Positions 25,254 through 33,720 of a stretch of DNA of 43,524 nt are shown piece by piece (position 1 is the stretch's first letter; each line of letters begins with the position of its first letter). The translations under genes were made by a program, and so were the position numbers. The stretch comes from Nitriliruptoraceae bacterium (GTDB lineage: Bacteria > Actinomycetota > Nitriliruptoria > Nitriliruptorales > Nitriliruptoraceae): positions 1 to 43,524 of the forward strand of contig SLRZ01000106.1 in NCBI GenBank assembly GCA_007130695.1, in the 5' to 3' direction. Under the pieces are notes generated by a model. That model worked only from the letters and a program-made list of their open reading frames with translations, was not told the origin of the DNA and searched no databases.

Positions 25254-26105
25254 TCAGTCCGCGTCGGCCGGTACCGCGGCCACGCTCACGGCCCCGGGAC
25301 CGACGTGGGTCCCGACGACGGGCCCGATCATCGTCTCCAGCCGCCCGGCGATCTCGACGCGCTCCCCGAGGCGTTCCCACAGCTCGGCGGCGCGTTCCTC
25401 GGCGATCGCGTGGGCCACCACCACGTCGACGGGGCCCCCCTGCGCGGTCTCGGCGACCAGGTCGGCGACACGGTCGAGCGCACGACTCCACGTCCGGGTC
25501 CGTTCCTTGACCTCCACGCGACCGTCCACGAGGTGCAGCAGCGGCTTGACCCGCAGCATGTTGCCGACCATCGCCTGGGTCCCGCTCAGCCGACCACCGC
25601 GACGCAGGTAGTCGAGGGTGTCGACCACCAGCAGGCTGGTCACCTGCCCGGCGATCCGCTCGGCGGCGCGCACGACCGCCGCCACGTCCCCGCCCTCGTC
25701 GGCCGCCCGCTGTGCGGCCATGGCGGCCAGCCCGAGCGGCGCACCCACGAGCCGGGTGTCGAGGACCTCGACGTCCAGCTCGGCCCGCTGTGCACGGTCA
25801 CGCGCCAGGGACACGGTGCCGGACAGGGCCGCGGAGACGTGCAGCGACACCGCCGTGGGGTGCCCGTCGTCGACGCAGTCGGCGTAGGCCTCCTCGAACC
25901 AGGCCGGCGTGGGCTGGGAGGTGGTGGGCAGCTGCTGGCTCTGCACCAGACGCTCGTAGAAGCGCGGCGGGTCGATGCTCACGCCGGAGATGAAGGTCTC
26001 GGTGCCGAACGTGACCGACAGCGGCACCACGCGGATGCCCAGCTCCTCCGCGAGGTCGCGGGGCAGATCCGCCGTGGAATCCGTCACCACGGCGACCGAA
26101 CCCAT
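25254..26105 (-). CDS. degV: DegV family fatty-acid-binding protein
   Basis: This is a 283-residue DegV/FakB-type protein. The N-terminal SVAVVTDSTADLPRDLAEEL, the central TTSQPTPAWFEEAYADCVDD and SAALSGTVSLAR motifs, and YLRRGGRLSG are all present. Such proteins bind a fatty acid and can present it to a FakA kinase; no FakA is in this window. The ATG has a GAGGGAG ribosome site. It lies upstream of comEA on the same strand, a common actinobacterial arrangement. Confidence 0.93.
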   Translation of the reverse strand: MGSVAVVTDSTADLPRDLAEELGIRVVPLSVTFGTETFISGVSIDPPRFYERLVQSQQLPTTSQPTPAWFEEAYADCVDDGHPTAVSLHVSAALSGTVSLARDRAQRAELDVEVLDTRLVGAPLGLAAMAAQRAADEGGDVAAVVRAAERIAGQVTSLLVVDTLDYLRRGGRLSGTQAMVGNMLRVKPLLHLVDGRVEVKERTRTWSRALDRVADLVAETAQGGPVDVVVAHAIAEERAAELWERLGERVEIAGRLETMIGPVVGTHVGPGAVSVAAVPADAD

Positions 26106-26267
26106 CGCGTCTCCCTCGTCGTTGCCTCGAGGGGCAGCCTACTGGCCGTCCCGCGGGACCAGCCGAGGCCCTCACTCGGACCCGGCCCCGGTCGACCGAC
26201 CGGCGCCGGCGGTCCCCTGCCAGGTCACACTGCACGCGACCTTCGGCCGCGACGAGCAGGAACACCG

Positions 26268-27332
26268 GTGCGTGTGGTGATCGTGGGTGCGACCGGCAAC
26301 ATCGGCACGAGCCTGGTCGAGGCCCTCGGCCACGACCGCGAGGTCACCTCGATCCTCGCGTTGTCGCGTCGCCGGCCCTCGTGGCGTCCCGCCAAGACCA
26401 CCTGGGCCACCGTCGACATCACCCACGGCGACCTCGTCCACCAGTTCCGGGGGGCCGACGCGGTCGTCCACCTCGCCTGGATCTTCCAGCCCACCCACGA
26501 CCCGGTCCGGACCTGGCGGACCAACGTGTTGGGCAGTCTGCGGGTCTTCGAGGCGGTCGCGGAGGCCGGGGTACCCGCGCTCGTGCACGCCTCCTCGGTG
26601 GGCGCCTACGCGCCCGGCCCCCAGCGCGGCTTCGTCGACGAGACCTGGCCGACCCATGCACTGCCCACGGCTGCCTACGGGCGGGAGAAGTCCTACCTGG
26701 AACGGGCCCTGGACACCTTCGAGCTCGAGCACCCGCGGGTGCGGGTCGTCCGGTTGCGGCCCGGGTTCATCTTCAAGCACTCCGCGGCGCCCGAACAGCG
26801 GCGGCTCTTCGCGGGGCCGCTGATCCCGGGGTTCCTGGTCCGCCCCTCACTGGTGCCGGTCGTGCCCGACCTCCCGGGTCTCCGGTTCCAGGCGCTGCAC
26901 AGCTTCGATGCCGCCGAGGCCTTCCGCCGTGCCGTGGTCGGCGAGGTCCGGGGTGCGTTCAACGTCGCGGCCGAGCCGGTGCTGGATGCCCGCACACTCG
27001 CCGATCTGCTGGGTGCACGCGTGGTGCGTGTCCCCCGCGGGCTGGTGCGTTCACTGGTCGCGACCGCCTGGCACCTGCACGCCGTTCCCGCCAGCCCGAC
27101 CCTGCTCGACCTCGCCCTGAGCCTGCCGGCGATGGACGTCACCCGGGCCCGCACCGAACTCGGCTGGCAACCCACGATGTCCTCCCTGGACGCCGTCACC
27201 GCATTCCTCCAGGGGCTGCGCGCGACGACCGGCGGCCCGACCCCGCCGCTTCGTGCCGACGCCGGCGGGCCACTGCGCTGGCGCGAGGTGGCCACCGGGG
27301 TCGGGCAGCGCGACCGGCTCGATCCCCGCTGA
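26268..27332 (+). CDS. NAD-dependent epimerase/dehydratase (extended SDR)
   Basis: This is a 354-residue extended short-chain dehydrogenase. It has the nucleotide-binding GATGNIGTS near residue 7, VVHLAWIF and LVHASSVGAYAPG, and the catalytic Tyr-Lys in YGREKSYLE. It acts on a sugar-nucleotide or isoprenoid-type substrate that cannot be identified. The start is GTG at 26268. It is divergent from degV across 162 bases that contain a 12-bp palindrome (GTCCCGCGGGAC, 26148-26159). It converges with the antiporter cluster, with only 33 bases between stops. Confidence 0.85.
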   Translation: MRVVIVGATGNIGTSLVEALGHDREVTSILALSRRRPSWRPAKTTWATVDITHGDLVHQFRGADAVVHLAWIFQPTHDPVRTWRTNVLGSLRVFEAVAEAGVPALVHASSVGAYAPGPQRGFVDETWPTHALPTAAYGREKSYLERALDTFELEHPRVRVVRLRPGFIFKHSAAPEQRRLFAGPLIPGFLVRPSLVPVVPDLPGLRFQALHSFDAAEAFRRAVVGEVRGAFNVAAEPVLDARTLADLLGARVVRVPRGLVRSLVATAWHLHAVPASPTLLDLALSLPAMDVTRARTELGWQPTMSSLDAVTAFLQGLRATTGGPTPPLRADAGGPLRWREVATGVGQRDRLDPR

Positions 27333-27365
27333 GGGGCGATCGGACCAGAGACTCCCGCGCAAGGG

Positions 27366-29159
27366 TCACCCGGACAGGCGCGCCAGGACCACGGCACACC
27401 AGACGGCCATGGCCACACTCACCCAGGTCATCTGGTCGTTGACCAGCCCGGTGTGGGCCCGCCGCAACCCGCGCAACGGTGCGGTCGCCAGGCGCCGCTC
27501 GCGACGCCACCACCGTGCGACGGCGAGGCCCAGCACCAGCCCCGCGGCCGTGATACCGAGTCCCTCGAGCACGGCGTCCACCTTGAACGGCTCGAGCTCC
27601 GCAGCCTCGGGGGCCGGCGCCGCGGGTGCGCCGAGGACGGCGGCCTCGTAGCCGGCCGGCTGCAGGAAGCTCGCCCCCGCCTGGCCCGCCCCCGGCAGGA
27701 GCCCCGGGAGCAGGGCCACACCGAGCCCGGCGAGCAGCAGGCCCGCAGGCACCGCCACCAGGGTCCGCGGCGTCGTGGACAGGCGGCGGTCGGGCTGGTG
27801 TTCCAGGACCCGCCCGAGGTCGTCGTCGGGGACCGGCCGACCACGGACGAGGTGGGCGACGAAGCGCGCCAGCGCGGCCGCCGTCAGGGCCGCGGCGAGG
27901 TACATCACCCAGGACAGGGCCGACAGCCCTGCCGCCTCCAGCGCCTCGGAGATCCCGGTCTTGCCGACGAACAGCCCCGACGGGGGCACACCGGCGAGCA
28001 GCGGTGCCCCGACGGCCAGGAGCACCGTCGCCACCACCACCTCACGCCCGCGGCCGACGAGTCCGCCCAGATGCAGCGTCCCCAGCCGGTGCAGCACCAC
28101 GCCGGCCGTGAGGAACAGGGCAACCTTCACCAGGCCGTGGCCCGCGACGTACAACCCCGCTGCGGCCACCCCCTTGGGGTCGAGGGTCGCCAGCCCGAGG
28201 CCGGCGATGCCGAGGTGGGCCACGCTGGAGAACGCGAGCAGCCGCCGCAGGTGGTCCTGCAACAGGCTGAGCACGCCCGCGACCAGCGCGGTGAGCACCG
28301 ACACCACCAGCAGTGCCACCCGTACGGTCTCCTGCACCTCTGGCAGCTCGGCGAGGACCAGGACCGCGACACGCCCGATCCCGAACAGCCCGAGCGGCAG
28401 CATCAGGGCGCCGAACAGCCCGGCGTGGGGCGACCAGTTCACGGTGTCGAGGTCGACGTGTGCGAAGTGGAACGGCACCAGGCCCGACTTGACCGCGAGA
28501 CCGCCGACCGCCAGCACGACCGCGACCGCGAGGGCCGGCCCGGTCTCGACCTCCGCGAGCCGCTGGCCCGCCTGCACGAGGTTCGGGGTGCCGGCCAACC
28601 GGTACAGCAGTCCGGCCCCCATGAGGAAGAGCACCGCACCGGTGGTGCTGACCACGGCGATGTTGATCGTGGCGGGCAGCGCGGCCGGCTCCTCCACTTT
28701 CCCGGCCGTGATGGCGTACACGGTCACCCCGAACAGTTCGAGGAAGACGAACATGCTCAGCAGGTCGCCCGCGAGCACGAACCCGCCGGCGGCACCGAGC
28801 AGCAGCAGGGTCAGCACGAGCGTGGCCGGCCGACGCTCCGGGCTCACCGCCAGATAGGCCAGCGCGGCGGACACCAGCAGCGCGGACAGGGCGACGAAGC
28901 CCACCGCCATCCCGTCCGCGACCAGGGGAATGCCGATGGCCAGACCGTCACGTGGTTCCCACCCACCGATCACGTGTACGGCGGGTGACTCGAGCACGTC
29001 AGGCAGCAACCGAATCGCGATTCCCGCGACCGCGAGCGAGGTCCCCACGCCGATGACGTCCCCGGCGGTCCGGGTGGCGACGCCGGGCAGGCGGACCACG
29101 GCTGCGGCCAACAGGGGCAGCACGACGAGCAGCGCGGGCGCGATGGCGGGGTCAACCAC
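27366..29159 (-). CDS. mnhD: MnhD/MrpD-type antiporter subunit (NuoM/N-like)
   Basis: This is a 597-residue polytopic membrane protein of the proton-conducting complex I/antiporter family, with about fifteen helices. Conserved parts are FVFLELFGVTVYAITAGK, the lysine-bearing VGGLAVKSGLVPFHFAHVDL, LLAFSSVAHLGIAGLGL and AGHGLVKVALFLTAG. It is the main ion-translocating subunit of the Mrp-like module, and it is about 100 residues longer than usual MrpD because of a C-terminal extension with extra helices. The start GTG at 29159 overlaps mnhC's stop by eight bases. It is last in the seven-gene leftward operon. Confidence 0.9.
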   Translation of the reverse strand: MVDPAIAPALLVVLPLLAAAVVRLPGVATRTAGDVIGVGTSLAVAGIAIRLLPDVLESPAVHVIGGWEPRDGLAIGIPLVADGMAVGFVALSALLVSAALAYLAVSPERRPATLVLTLLLLGAAGGFVLAGDLLSMFVFLELFGVTVYAITAGKVEEPAALPATINIAVVSTTGAVLFLMGAGLLYRLAGTPNLVQAGQRLAEVETGPALAVAVVLAVGGLAVKSGLVPFHFAHVDLDTVNWSPHAGLFGALMLPLGLFGIGRVAVLVLAELPEVQETVRVALLVVSVLTALVAGVLSLLQDHLRRLLAFSSVAHLGIAGLGLATLDPKGVAAAGLYVAGHGLVKVALFLTAGVVLHRLGTLHLGGLVGRGREVVVATVLLAVGAPLLAGVPPSGLFVGKTGISEALEAAGLSALSWVMYLAAALTAAALARFVAHLVRGRPVPDDDLGRVLEHQPDRRLSTTPRTLVAVPAGLLLAGLGVALLPGLLPGAGQAGASFLQPAGYEAAVLGAPAAPAPEAAELEPFKVDAVLEGLGITAAGLVLGLAVARWWRRERRLATAPLRGLRRAHTGLVNDQMTWVSVAMAVWCAVVLARLSG

Positions 29160-29508
29160 GGAGCACACGGAGTTCGTCGGGGTCGACCGTGCCGAAGCGT
29201 CGACGGATGCGGACGGTGAGCGCCAGCATGAGGGCGGTGACCGCGGCACCCACCACGACATCGGTGACCGTCAGCGCCTGCACGACCGGGTCGGCGAGCT
29301 CGCGTCCCGCCACCTCCTCGTCCACGGTCGGGGCGGTGACCCCGGGGTGGTGACCGATGCCGAGCAGCAGCATCCACGCACCCGAGTGCAGCACGGCCAC
29401 GCTCAGGACCAGGTGGACGAGGTCGTGGGTGGTGACGGTCCCGTAGAGCCCGGCGAGCAGCAGCCACACCGCGACGATGAGGGGCAGGAGCTCGACGAAG
29501 CCGGTCAT
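29152..29508 (-). CDS. mnhC: MnhC/MrpC antiporter subunit (NuoK-like)
   Basis: This is a 118-residue, three-helix NuoK-like membrane subunit. The segments LVHLVLSVAVLHSGAWMLLL and VVQALTVTDVVVGAAVTALM match the family's helices; TDVVVGAA corresponds to the conserved TxIVI region. It completes the ion path together with MnhD. It overlaps the MnhB-like gene upstream by four bases and MnhD downstream by eight. Confidence 0.9.
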   Translation of the reverse strand: MTGFVELLPLIVAVWLLLAGLYGTVTTHDLVHLVLSVAVLHSGAWMLLLGIGHHPGVTAPTVDEEVAGRELADPVVQALTVTDVVVGAAVTALMLALTVRIRRRFGTVDPDELRVLRG

Positions 29509-30263
29509 GCCGAGCCCTCCCGCTCGAAGGGCTCCTCCTGGACCTCGGTCAGGATGACCCCCAACGCCGCCCGGGCCTCCAGCGCGACCAGGATGCCCAG
29601 CACACCGACCGTGCCGGCGGACAGCAGCTGCCCGGGGGTGCCGAGGGGCAGCACGTTCTCCAGCAGCGCCCCGCCGACGAACAGCGCCACCAGGCCCACC
29701 AGGGCGTAGCCGCCGGCGCCGACGGCCTCCTCGACCTCGAGGAGCGTGTCGGGTGCCAGACGCTGCTGTGAGCGGTAGTGGCCCCCGAGGAAGATCATCG
29801 CCAGCGCGGCCAGCGCCAGCGCACCTCCCTGCAGCCCACCGCCGGGCACGAGGTGGCCCCGCAACGTCACGATCGCGGCCAGGCCCGCGAGCGCGGGCAC
29901 GAGCGCGAAGGACAGCGTGCGCACGGCATCGCTGGTCTCCGGGATCCGGCGGTCGCTCGCTCCCCGCCGGGCATCGACCTCGCCGTCGTCGTCGTCCTCC
30001 CCGGGCAGGCCCCGCAGGGTGAGCTGCAGGCCCGCCGCGGCGGCGAACAACGCGAGCGCCTCCCCCAGGGTGTCCAGGGAACGCAGATCGAACAGCACGC
30101 CGGCGACGGCGTTGAGCGCCCGACGCTCCACGGCCAGCTCCGTCAGCGCCCGGGCGTAGGGACCCTCGGCGCTGCTGCCGGCGGGCAGGTCGGCGATGCC
30201 CACCACCAGTCCGGCGCCGAGGACCAGCCCGGCGGTCAGGAACAGCCCCAGCCGTGCGCTCAC
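29505..30263 (-). CDS. mnhB: MbhE-MnhB fusion antiporter subunit
   Basis: This 252-residue protein has two parts. Residues ~1-90 match the MrpA C-terminal/MbhE segment (ALNAVAGVLFDLRSLDTLGE), and residues ~120-250 are MnhB (TLRGHLVPGGGLQGGALALA). A charged Asp/Glu linker joins them. The start GTG at 30263 overlaps the small upstream MbhD-like gene by four bases. Together with that gene it supplies the pieces that form the C-terminus of full-length MnhA in classical Mrp systems. Confidence 0.87.
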   Translation of the reverse strand: MSARLGLFLTAGLVLGAGLVVGIADLPAGSSAEGPYARALTELAVERRALNAVAGVLFDLRSLDTLGEALALFAAAAGLQLTLRGLPGEDDDDGEVDARRGASDRRIPETSDAVRTLSFALVPALAGLAAIVTLRGHLVPGGGLQGGALALAALAMIFLGGHYRSQQRLAPDTLLEVEEAVGAGGYALVGLVALFVGGALLENVLPLGTPGQLLSAGTVGVLGILVALEARAALGVILTEVQEEPFEREGSA

Positions 30264-30502
30264 CGACTCCTCCCCCGCAGCTCGGCCAGCACGGTCACGA
30301 TCAGCAGCGGCATGATCAGTCCGCTGACCACCAGCTGTGCAAGGGCCGCGTCCGGGGCCTCGAGGAGCAGGAAGGCCAGCGCGAGCACCAGGCCGAACAG
30401 GCCGAAGACCAGCAGCTGGTGCACGGTGTCGCGGGCGAGCACCACCAGGGTGCCCGCCACCCCGACGAGGAGGACCACGACCGCCTGCGCGAGGACCATC
30501 AT
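30260..30502 (-). CDS. DUF4040/MbhD-like antiporter subunit
   Basis: This is an 80-residue, three-helix protein (VVVLLVGVAGTLVVLARD, LLVFGLFGLVLALAFLLLEA, then a final helix around LIMPLLIVTVLAEL). It matches the MbhD/DUF4040 piece that is part of MrpA in Bacillus-type systems but separate in membrane-bound hydrogenase modules. Four-base overlaps with both neighbouring genes indicate tight translational coupling. MMVL gives two adjacent possible starts. Confidence 0.85.
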   Translation of the reverse strand: MMVLAQAVVVLLVGVAGTLVVLARDTVHQLLVFGLFGLVLALAFLLLEAPDAALAQLVVSGLIMPLLIVTVLAELRGRSR

Positions 30503-30819
30503 CGTTCGACGATCTGTTCGTCGTGGCCGCGGAGCCGTTCGAGGTCACCCCGGATGACGCCCGCGCGGCCGGTGGCGTGGGCCGTGACCGCCGTCCCGAC
30601 CTGCAGGACGAGCACGACCAGAACGGCACGGGCCGCGGTCGCCCCACCCTCGGAGAGAGCGACGGCGACGGCCATGGCCGCGCCGCCGAGCACCGAGGCC
30701 GGTCCCACGTAGTGCAGCCGGTCGAAGGCGTCGCGGGCGCTGAGCACGCCCACGGTGGAGACCGCGGCGGCAGCCACCGTCACCCCCAGCAGGATCGCGA
30801 CCAGGAGGCTCACAGCCAC
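30499..30819 (-). CDS. mnhG: MnhG/MrpG antiporter subunit
   Basis: This 106-residue protein has three helices. The family feature ARDAFDRLHYVGPASVLGG, between the first two helices, corresponds to the LpDxytRLHa region of MrpG. It overlaps the MnhF gene by ten bases and the MbhD-like gene by four. Its role is structural in the antiporter complex. Confidence 0.92.
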   Translation of the reverse strand: MAVSLLVAILLGVTVAAAAVSTVGVLSARDAFDRLHYVGPASVLGGAAMAVAVALSEGGATAARAVLVVLVLQVGTAVTAHATGRAGVIRGDLERLRGHDEQIVER

Positions 30820-31061
30820 CGCTCCAGGAACCGCGCGTAGGCGAGTCCTGACGCCAGGCCGAGGACCGCGAGCACCAGGGCGATGTCCATCAGGATCCCG
30901 CGACCGGTGGCGACCGCCAGCGCGACGGTGGTCAGGACGGCCAGCACGTTGGCCAGCTGCAGTCCGACGGCACGGTCCAGGGCGTCACCCCGGGCGACCG
31001 TGAGGAAGGACGACGCCAACAGCACCAGCAGTACCACGACCGCGACGGACCACGGCATCAA
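30810..31061 (-). CDS. mnhF: MnhF/MrpF antiporter subunit
   Basis: This is an 83-residue, three-helix protein with the typical MrpF segment RGDALDRAVGLQLANVLAV (family pattern pt..DRv.a.d). It may be involved in Na+ or cholate efflux in the complex. Its start ATGATG overlaps mnhE's stop by four bases. Confidence 0.92.
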   Translation of the reverse strand: MMPWSVAVVVLLVLLASSFLTVARGDALDRAVGLQLANVLAVLTTVALAVATGRGILMDIALVLAVLGLASGLAYARFLERWL

Positions 31062-31591
31062 CGACCCGCCAGGGCCGGGTCGACGGGCTCATCACCGTCA
31101 TCAACCAACTCGTGCACCAGGACGTGGTCACGGGCCCGGTCGAACCCCACGACGTAGGTGTTGGGCTGCAGACTCGTACCGACCGTGGCCACCGTGCGGC
31201 GTCCGAGGTCGGCGCCGGTGTCGGTCCCGACCTCGAACGGCACCCGGCGGAGCCGCCCTGCGGGGGCCCGGCCCACCGGACGGACCAGCAACGCCCGGGT
31301 CAGGGTCCAGCAGTCACGCAGGGCTCCGACGTACAGCCGTCCCGACGTTCGCAGATACCCGGTGAGGGCCAGAGGGCGGTGGCCGACCTCGACGCGCAGC
31401 ACCACGCCGATCCCGCCGGCCACGAGCCCCACCAGCAGGGCCGCCACGACCTCCTGGACATGCCAGCTGCCGGCCAGCAGCAGCCACAGTCCGGCCACCA
31501 CCAGCACGTCGGCCGCGGCCCGTGGCCTCGTCGCCGCACGGAGCCAGCCACGCCACGGCATGGCCGGGCGCTCGGCCCCCTGCTCGGACAC
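31058..31591 (-). CDS. mnhE: MnhE/MrpE antiporter subunit, first gene of the operon
   Basis: This is a 177-residue protein with two N-terminal membrane helices and a cytoplasmic domain. RRVPFEVGTDTGADLGRRTV and ATVGTSLQPNTYVVGFD match the MrpE consensus. The start is GTG at 31591, with GAGGAGG a few bases upstream; a longer in-frame extension to 31654 lacks a ribosome site. It heads the seven-gene cluster. The promoter should lie in the 100-base gap before it, where no clear boxes were seen. Confidence 0.9.
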   Translation of the reverse strand: MSEQGAERPAMPWRGWLRAATRPRAAADVLVVAGLWLLLAGSWHVQEVVAALLVGLVAGGIGVVLRVEVGHRPLALTGYLRTSGRLYVGALRDCWTLTRALLVRPVGRAPAGRLRRVPFEVGTDTGADLGRRTVATVGTSLQPNTYVVGFDRARDHVLVHELVDDGDEPVDPALAGR

Positions 31592-31691
31592 GTTGGACCT
31601 CCTCGGCGTCCCTGCCGACCGTCTGCGGCAGGGTCGGGCACGGGGACGGTCCACGGGGGCCTTCGTGCGGCCACCCGACCGCTGTCCGCCG

Positions 31692-32756
31692 CTATCCGGC
31701 GCCTTCCTCGTCGGATGATGGGGGCGAGGTCCCGCCGGGGGCCCGCAGGAGCACGGGGATGCCCGCCAACGTCGGCAGCCAGCTCTCCAGCACGCGGTAG
31801 GTCAGCACGACCGTGGTGGCCTCCGGCAGCGTGACCCCCAGGGCGGTGAAGGCGGCGACCATGCCCCCTTCGACGAAGCCGACCCCACCGGGCGTGAGCG
31901 GCACGGCCGCGCCGAGCTGTGAGATACCGAAGCCCACCAGCAGCACCGTCAGGCGCGGCTCGTGTCCGAAGGCGACGAAGACCAGTGCGAGCGAGCCGAT
32001 GTCGGCCGCCCATTTCAACGTCGAGAAGGCCACCACCGGTCCGAGCTGGCGCGCGCTGACCTCCTGACCGGTCACGGTGTGCCACGAGCGGCGCCACCCC
32101 TCCGTCCGCCGGGCGAGGCGGTGGTGCAGCCGGCCGATCGCGCCGATGACCCGGTCGCCGAGTGCCGGCGAACGCAACCCGAGCACGATCACGGTCATGA
32201 CCACCAGCAGTGCCACCAGCAACGCCAGGCCGACGAACAGCCACTGCTCGGGAAGCTCGCCGGTGACCACCGCCCCCGCCAGCCCCACCACGCCCAGGCT
32301 GGCGATGGTGGTGAGGCTGATGGGACCGGTCAACGTCGTGCTGGCGGCCGCGGCCGGGCCGGGCACCCCGTGCCCCGTCAGCCGTTCGACCACCACGGCG
32401 GCCCCGACGGCCCCGCCGCCGGGCACGGTGTGGCTGACCGTGAACGCACTCATGGAGACGTGCAGCGCCTGGGGGTAGCGCAGCCACTCACCGACGGCGG
32501 CCACGCTGGCCCGGTGGACCAGCGGCCACGTGGCGGTCACCACCACCTGCAACAGCAGCGCACCGAAGAGGGGCCACAGCGCGGCCCGGTCGAGCGCGGT
32601 CAGCGCGTCCCGGAAGCCCGCGGCCGCGATCCCGCCCCCGTACAACCCCAGCACCAGCGCCAGCACCAGAACCCAGGTGAAGCGACCGCCGGGCAGACGG
32701 GAGCGATCGGACGGCCCGCCGCCGGGGGTCGCCTGCCCGCGATCGGCGTCGCCCAT
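31692..32756 (-). CDS. Lysylphosphatidylglycerol synthase-like transmembrane protein (UPF0104)
   Basis: This 354-residue integral membrane protein has about eight helices. It carries the family's SHTVPGGGAVGAAVVVERL, a central polar stretch, and LTPGGVGFVEGGMVAAFTAL, typical of the LPG-synthase membrane (flippase-like) domain. No cytoplasmic lysyl-transferase domain is present, so it is probably a lipid flippase or a membrane protein of undefined role, as most UPF0104 members are. The ATG at 32756 is 34 bases after the alpha/beta hydrolase stop. Confidence 0.85.
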   Translation of the reverse strand: MGDADRGQATPGGGPSDRSRLPGGRFTWVLVLALVLGLYGGGIAAAGFRDALTALDRAALWPLFGALLLQVVVTATWPLVHRASVAAVGEWLRYPQALHVSMSAFTVSHTVPGGGAVGAAVVVERLTGHGVPGPAAAASTTLTGPISLTTIASLGVVGLAGAVVTGELPEQWLFVGLALLVALLVVMTVIVLGLRSPALGDRVIGAIGRLHHRLARRTEGWRRSWHTVTGQEVSARQLGPVVAFSTLKWAADIGSLALVFVAFGHEPRLTVLLVGFGISQLGAAVPLTPGGVGFVEGGMVAAFTALGVTLPEATTVVLTYRVLESWLPTLAGIPVLLRAPGGTSPPSSDEEGAG

Positions 32757-32790
32757 CAGGCTCGTCCCGCACCCGCCGCGGCGGCGTCCA

Positions 32791-33654
32791 TCAGGCGGTC
32801 CCGAGGTGGTCGAGGACGAGGCGCGCGACGACGTCGGGCGCCTCGAGGTGGAGGAAGTGGCCGACGTCGCCGAGGACCTCCACGCGCGAGGCGGGGTTCG
32901 GGAGCAGTCGTGCCGCCTCCGCCGCGAACCCGGCGCCGATACACCCGTCCTGGAGGCCGTGGAGCACCAGGTGCGGCTGCGGCGGCGGCAGGACCGGCCG
33001 TCGCGCCCCACCCGTCACCGCGGCGGCGGCGTACCCGCGGTAGTACGACAGGGCGGCCCGCATGACCCCCGGATCCGCCAGGGTGGCCTTCAGCCGCCGC
33101 AGGTCTTCGGGGTCGGGCTCGTGACCCGGCGACCAGTCCCGCCAGAGGGTTTCGATCAGTGCGAGGTCGTCGCGGAGGAAGGCCCGTTCGGCACCCGGTA
33201 GCTGGGCGAGGGCCATGTACCAGGAGCGCCAGGCCTGGGCCGCGTCGGGCAGGTGGTGTCGGAAGACCAGCTCGGGCGGCACCGCCATCGTGACCACCCG
33301 CCCCCACCGACCCGGGGCCGCCCGGGCCGCGCGCGCGGCGAAGACCGCGCCCCAGTCGTGCCCGACCAGCACCGCCCGCCCGTCGCCACCCAGCGCCCGG
33401 TGCAGCGCGTTGACGTCGGCGGTGAGGGTCGCCGGCGACGTCGCCCGGTCGGGCGGGACCTCGGTGGGGGCGTAGCCACGCAGCCAGGGCGCGACCGCGT
33501 GGTAGCCCGCTCCGGCCAACTCGGGGAGCAGGTGCCGCCACGTCGGCGCGTGGTCGGGGAAGCCGTGCAGGCACAGCGCCAGCGGCCCGTCCTCGGGCCC
33601 CTGTTCCAGGTACGCGAACCGCAGTCCGTTCGCCGTGATGTGGCGTGCCCCCAC
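32791..33654 (-). CDS. Alpha/beta hydrolase, epoxide-hydrolase-like
   Basis: This is a 287-residue alpha/beta hydrolase. It has the oxyanion HGFPDHAPTWRHLLPE, the nucleophile elbow GHDWGAVFA with Asp as nucleophile (as in epoxide hydrolases and dehalogenases), and a late acid/His pair with GDVGHFLHLEAP near the C-terminus. The cap contains paired tyrosines (SYYRGYAAA), which fits an epoxide hydrolase. The real substrate is unknown. ATG start at 33654, no signal peptide. Confidence 0.83.
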   Translation of the reverse strand: MGARHITANGLRFAYLEQGPEDGPLALCLHGFPDHAPTWRHLLPELAGAGYHAVAPWLRGYAPTEVPPDRATSPATLTADVNALHRALGGDGRAVLVGHDWGAVFAARAARAAPGRWGRVVTMAVPPELVFRHHLPDAAQAWRSWYMALAQLPGAERAFLRDDLALIETLWRDWSPGHEPDPEDLRRLKATLADPGVMRAALSYYRGYAAAAVTGGARRPVLPPPQPHLVLHGLQDGCIGAGFAAEAARLLPNPASRVEVLGDVGHFLHLEAPDVVARLVLDHLGTA

Positions 33655-33720
33655 CGTGCGACCCTTCCGGTCTCGGTCCGGGCGGACGTTACCCGGACCC
33701 GGGGTCGCCGCGGCGGGTCC

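Noticed and set aside
26148-26159. 12-bp palindrome between degV and the epimerase
   Set aside because: It is short and made only of common GC-rich bases, so chance is a sufficient explanation in this composition; recorded under the epimerase but not claimed as an operator.
27453-28988. 511-residue open frame opposite mnhD
   Set aside because: Extreme Gln/Arg/His/Gly composition and no hydrophobic or family pattern; it is the mirror frame of a real membrane protein.
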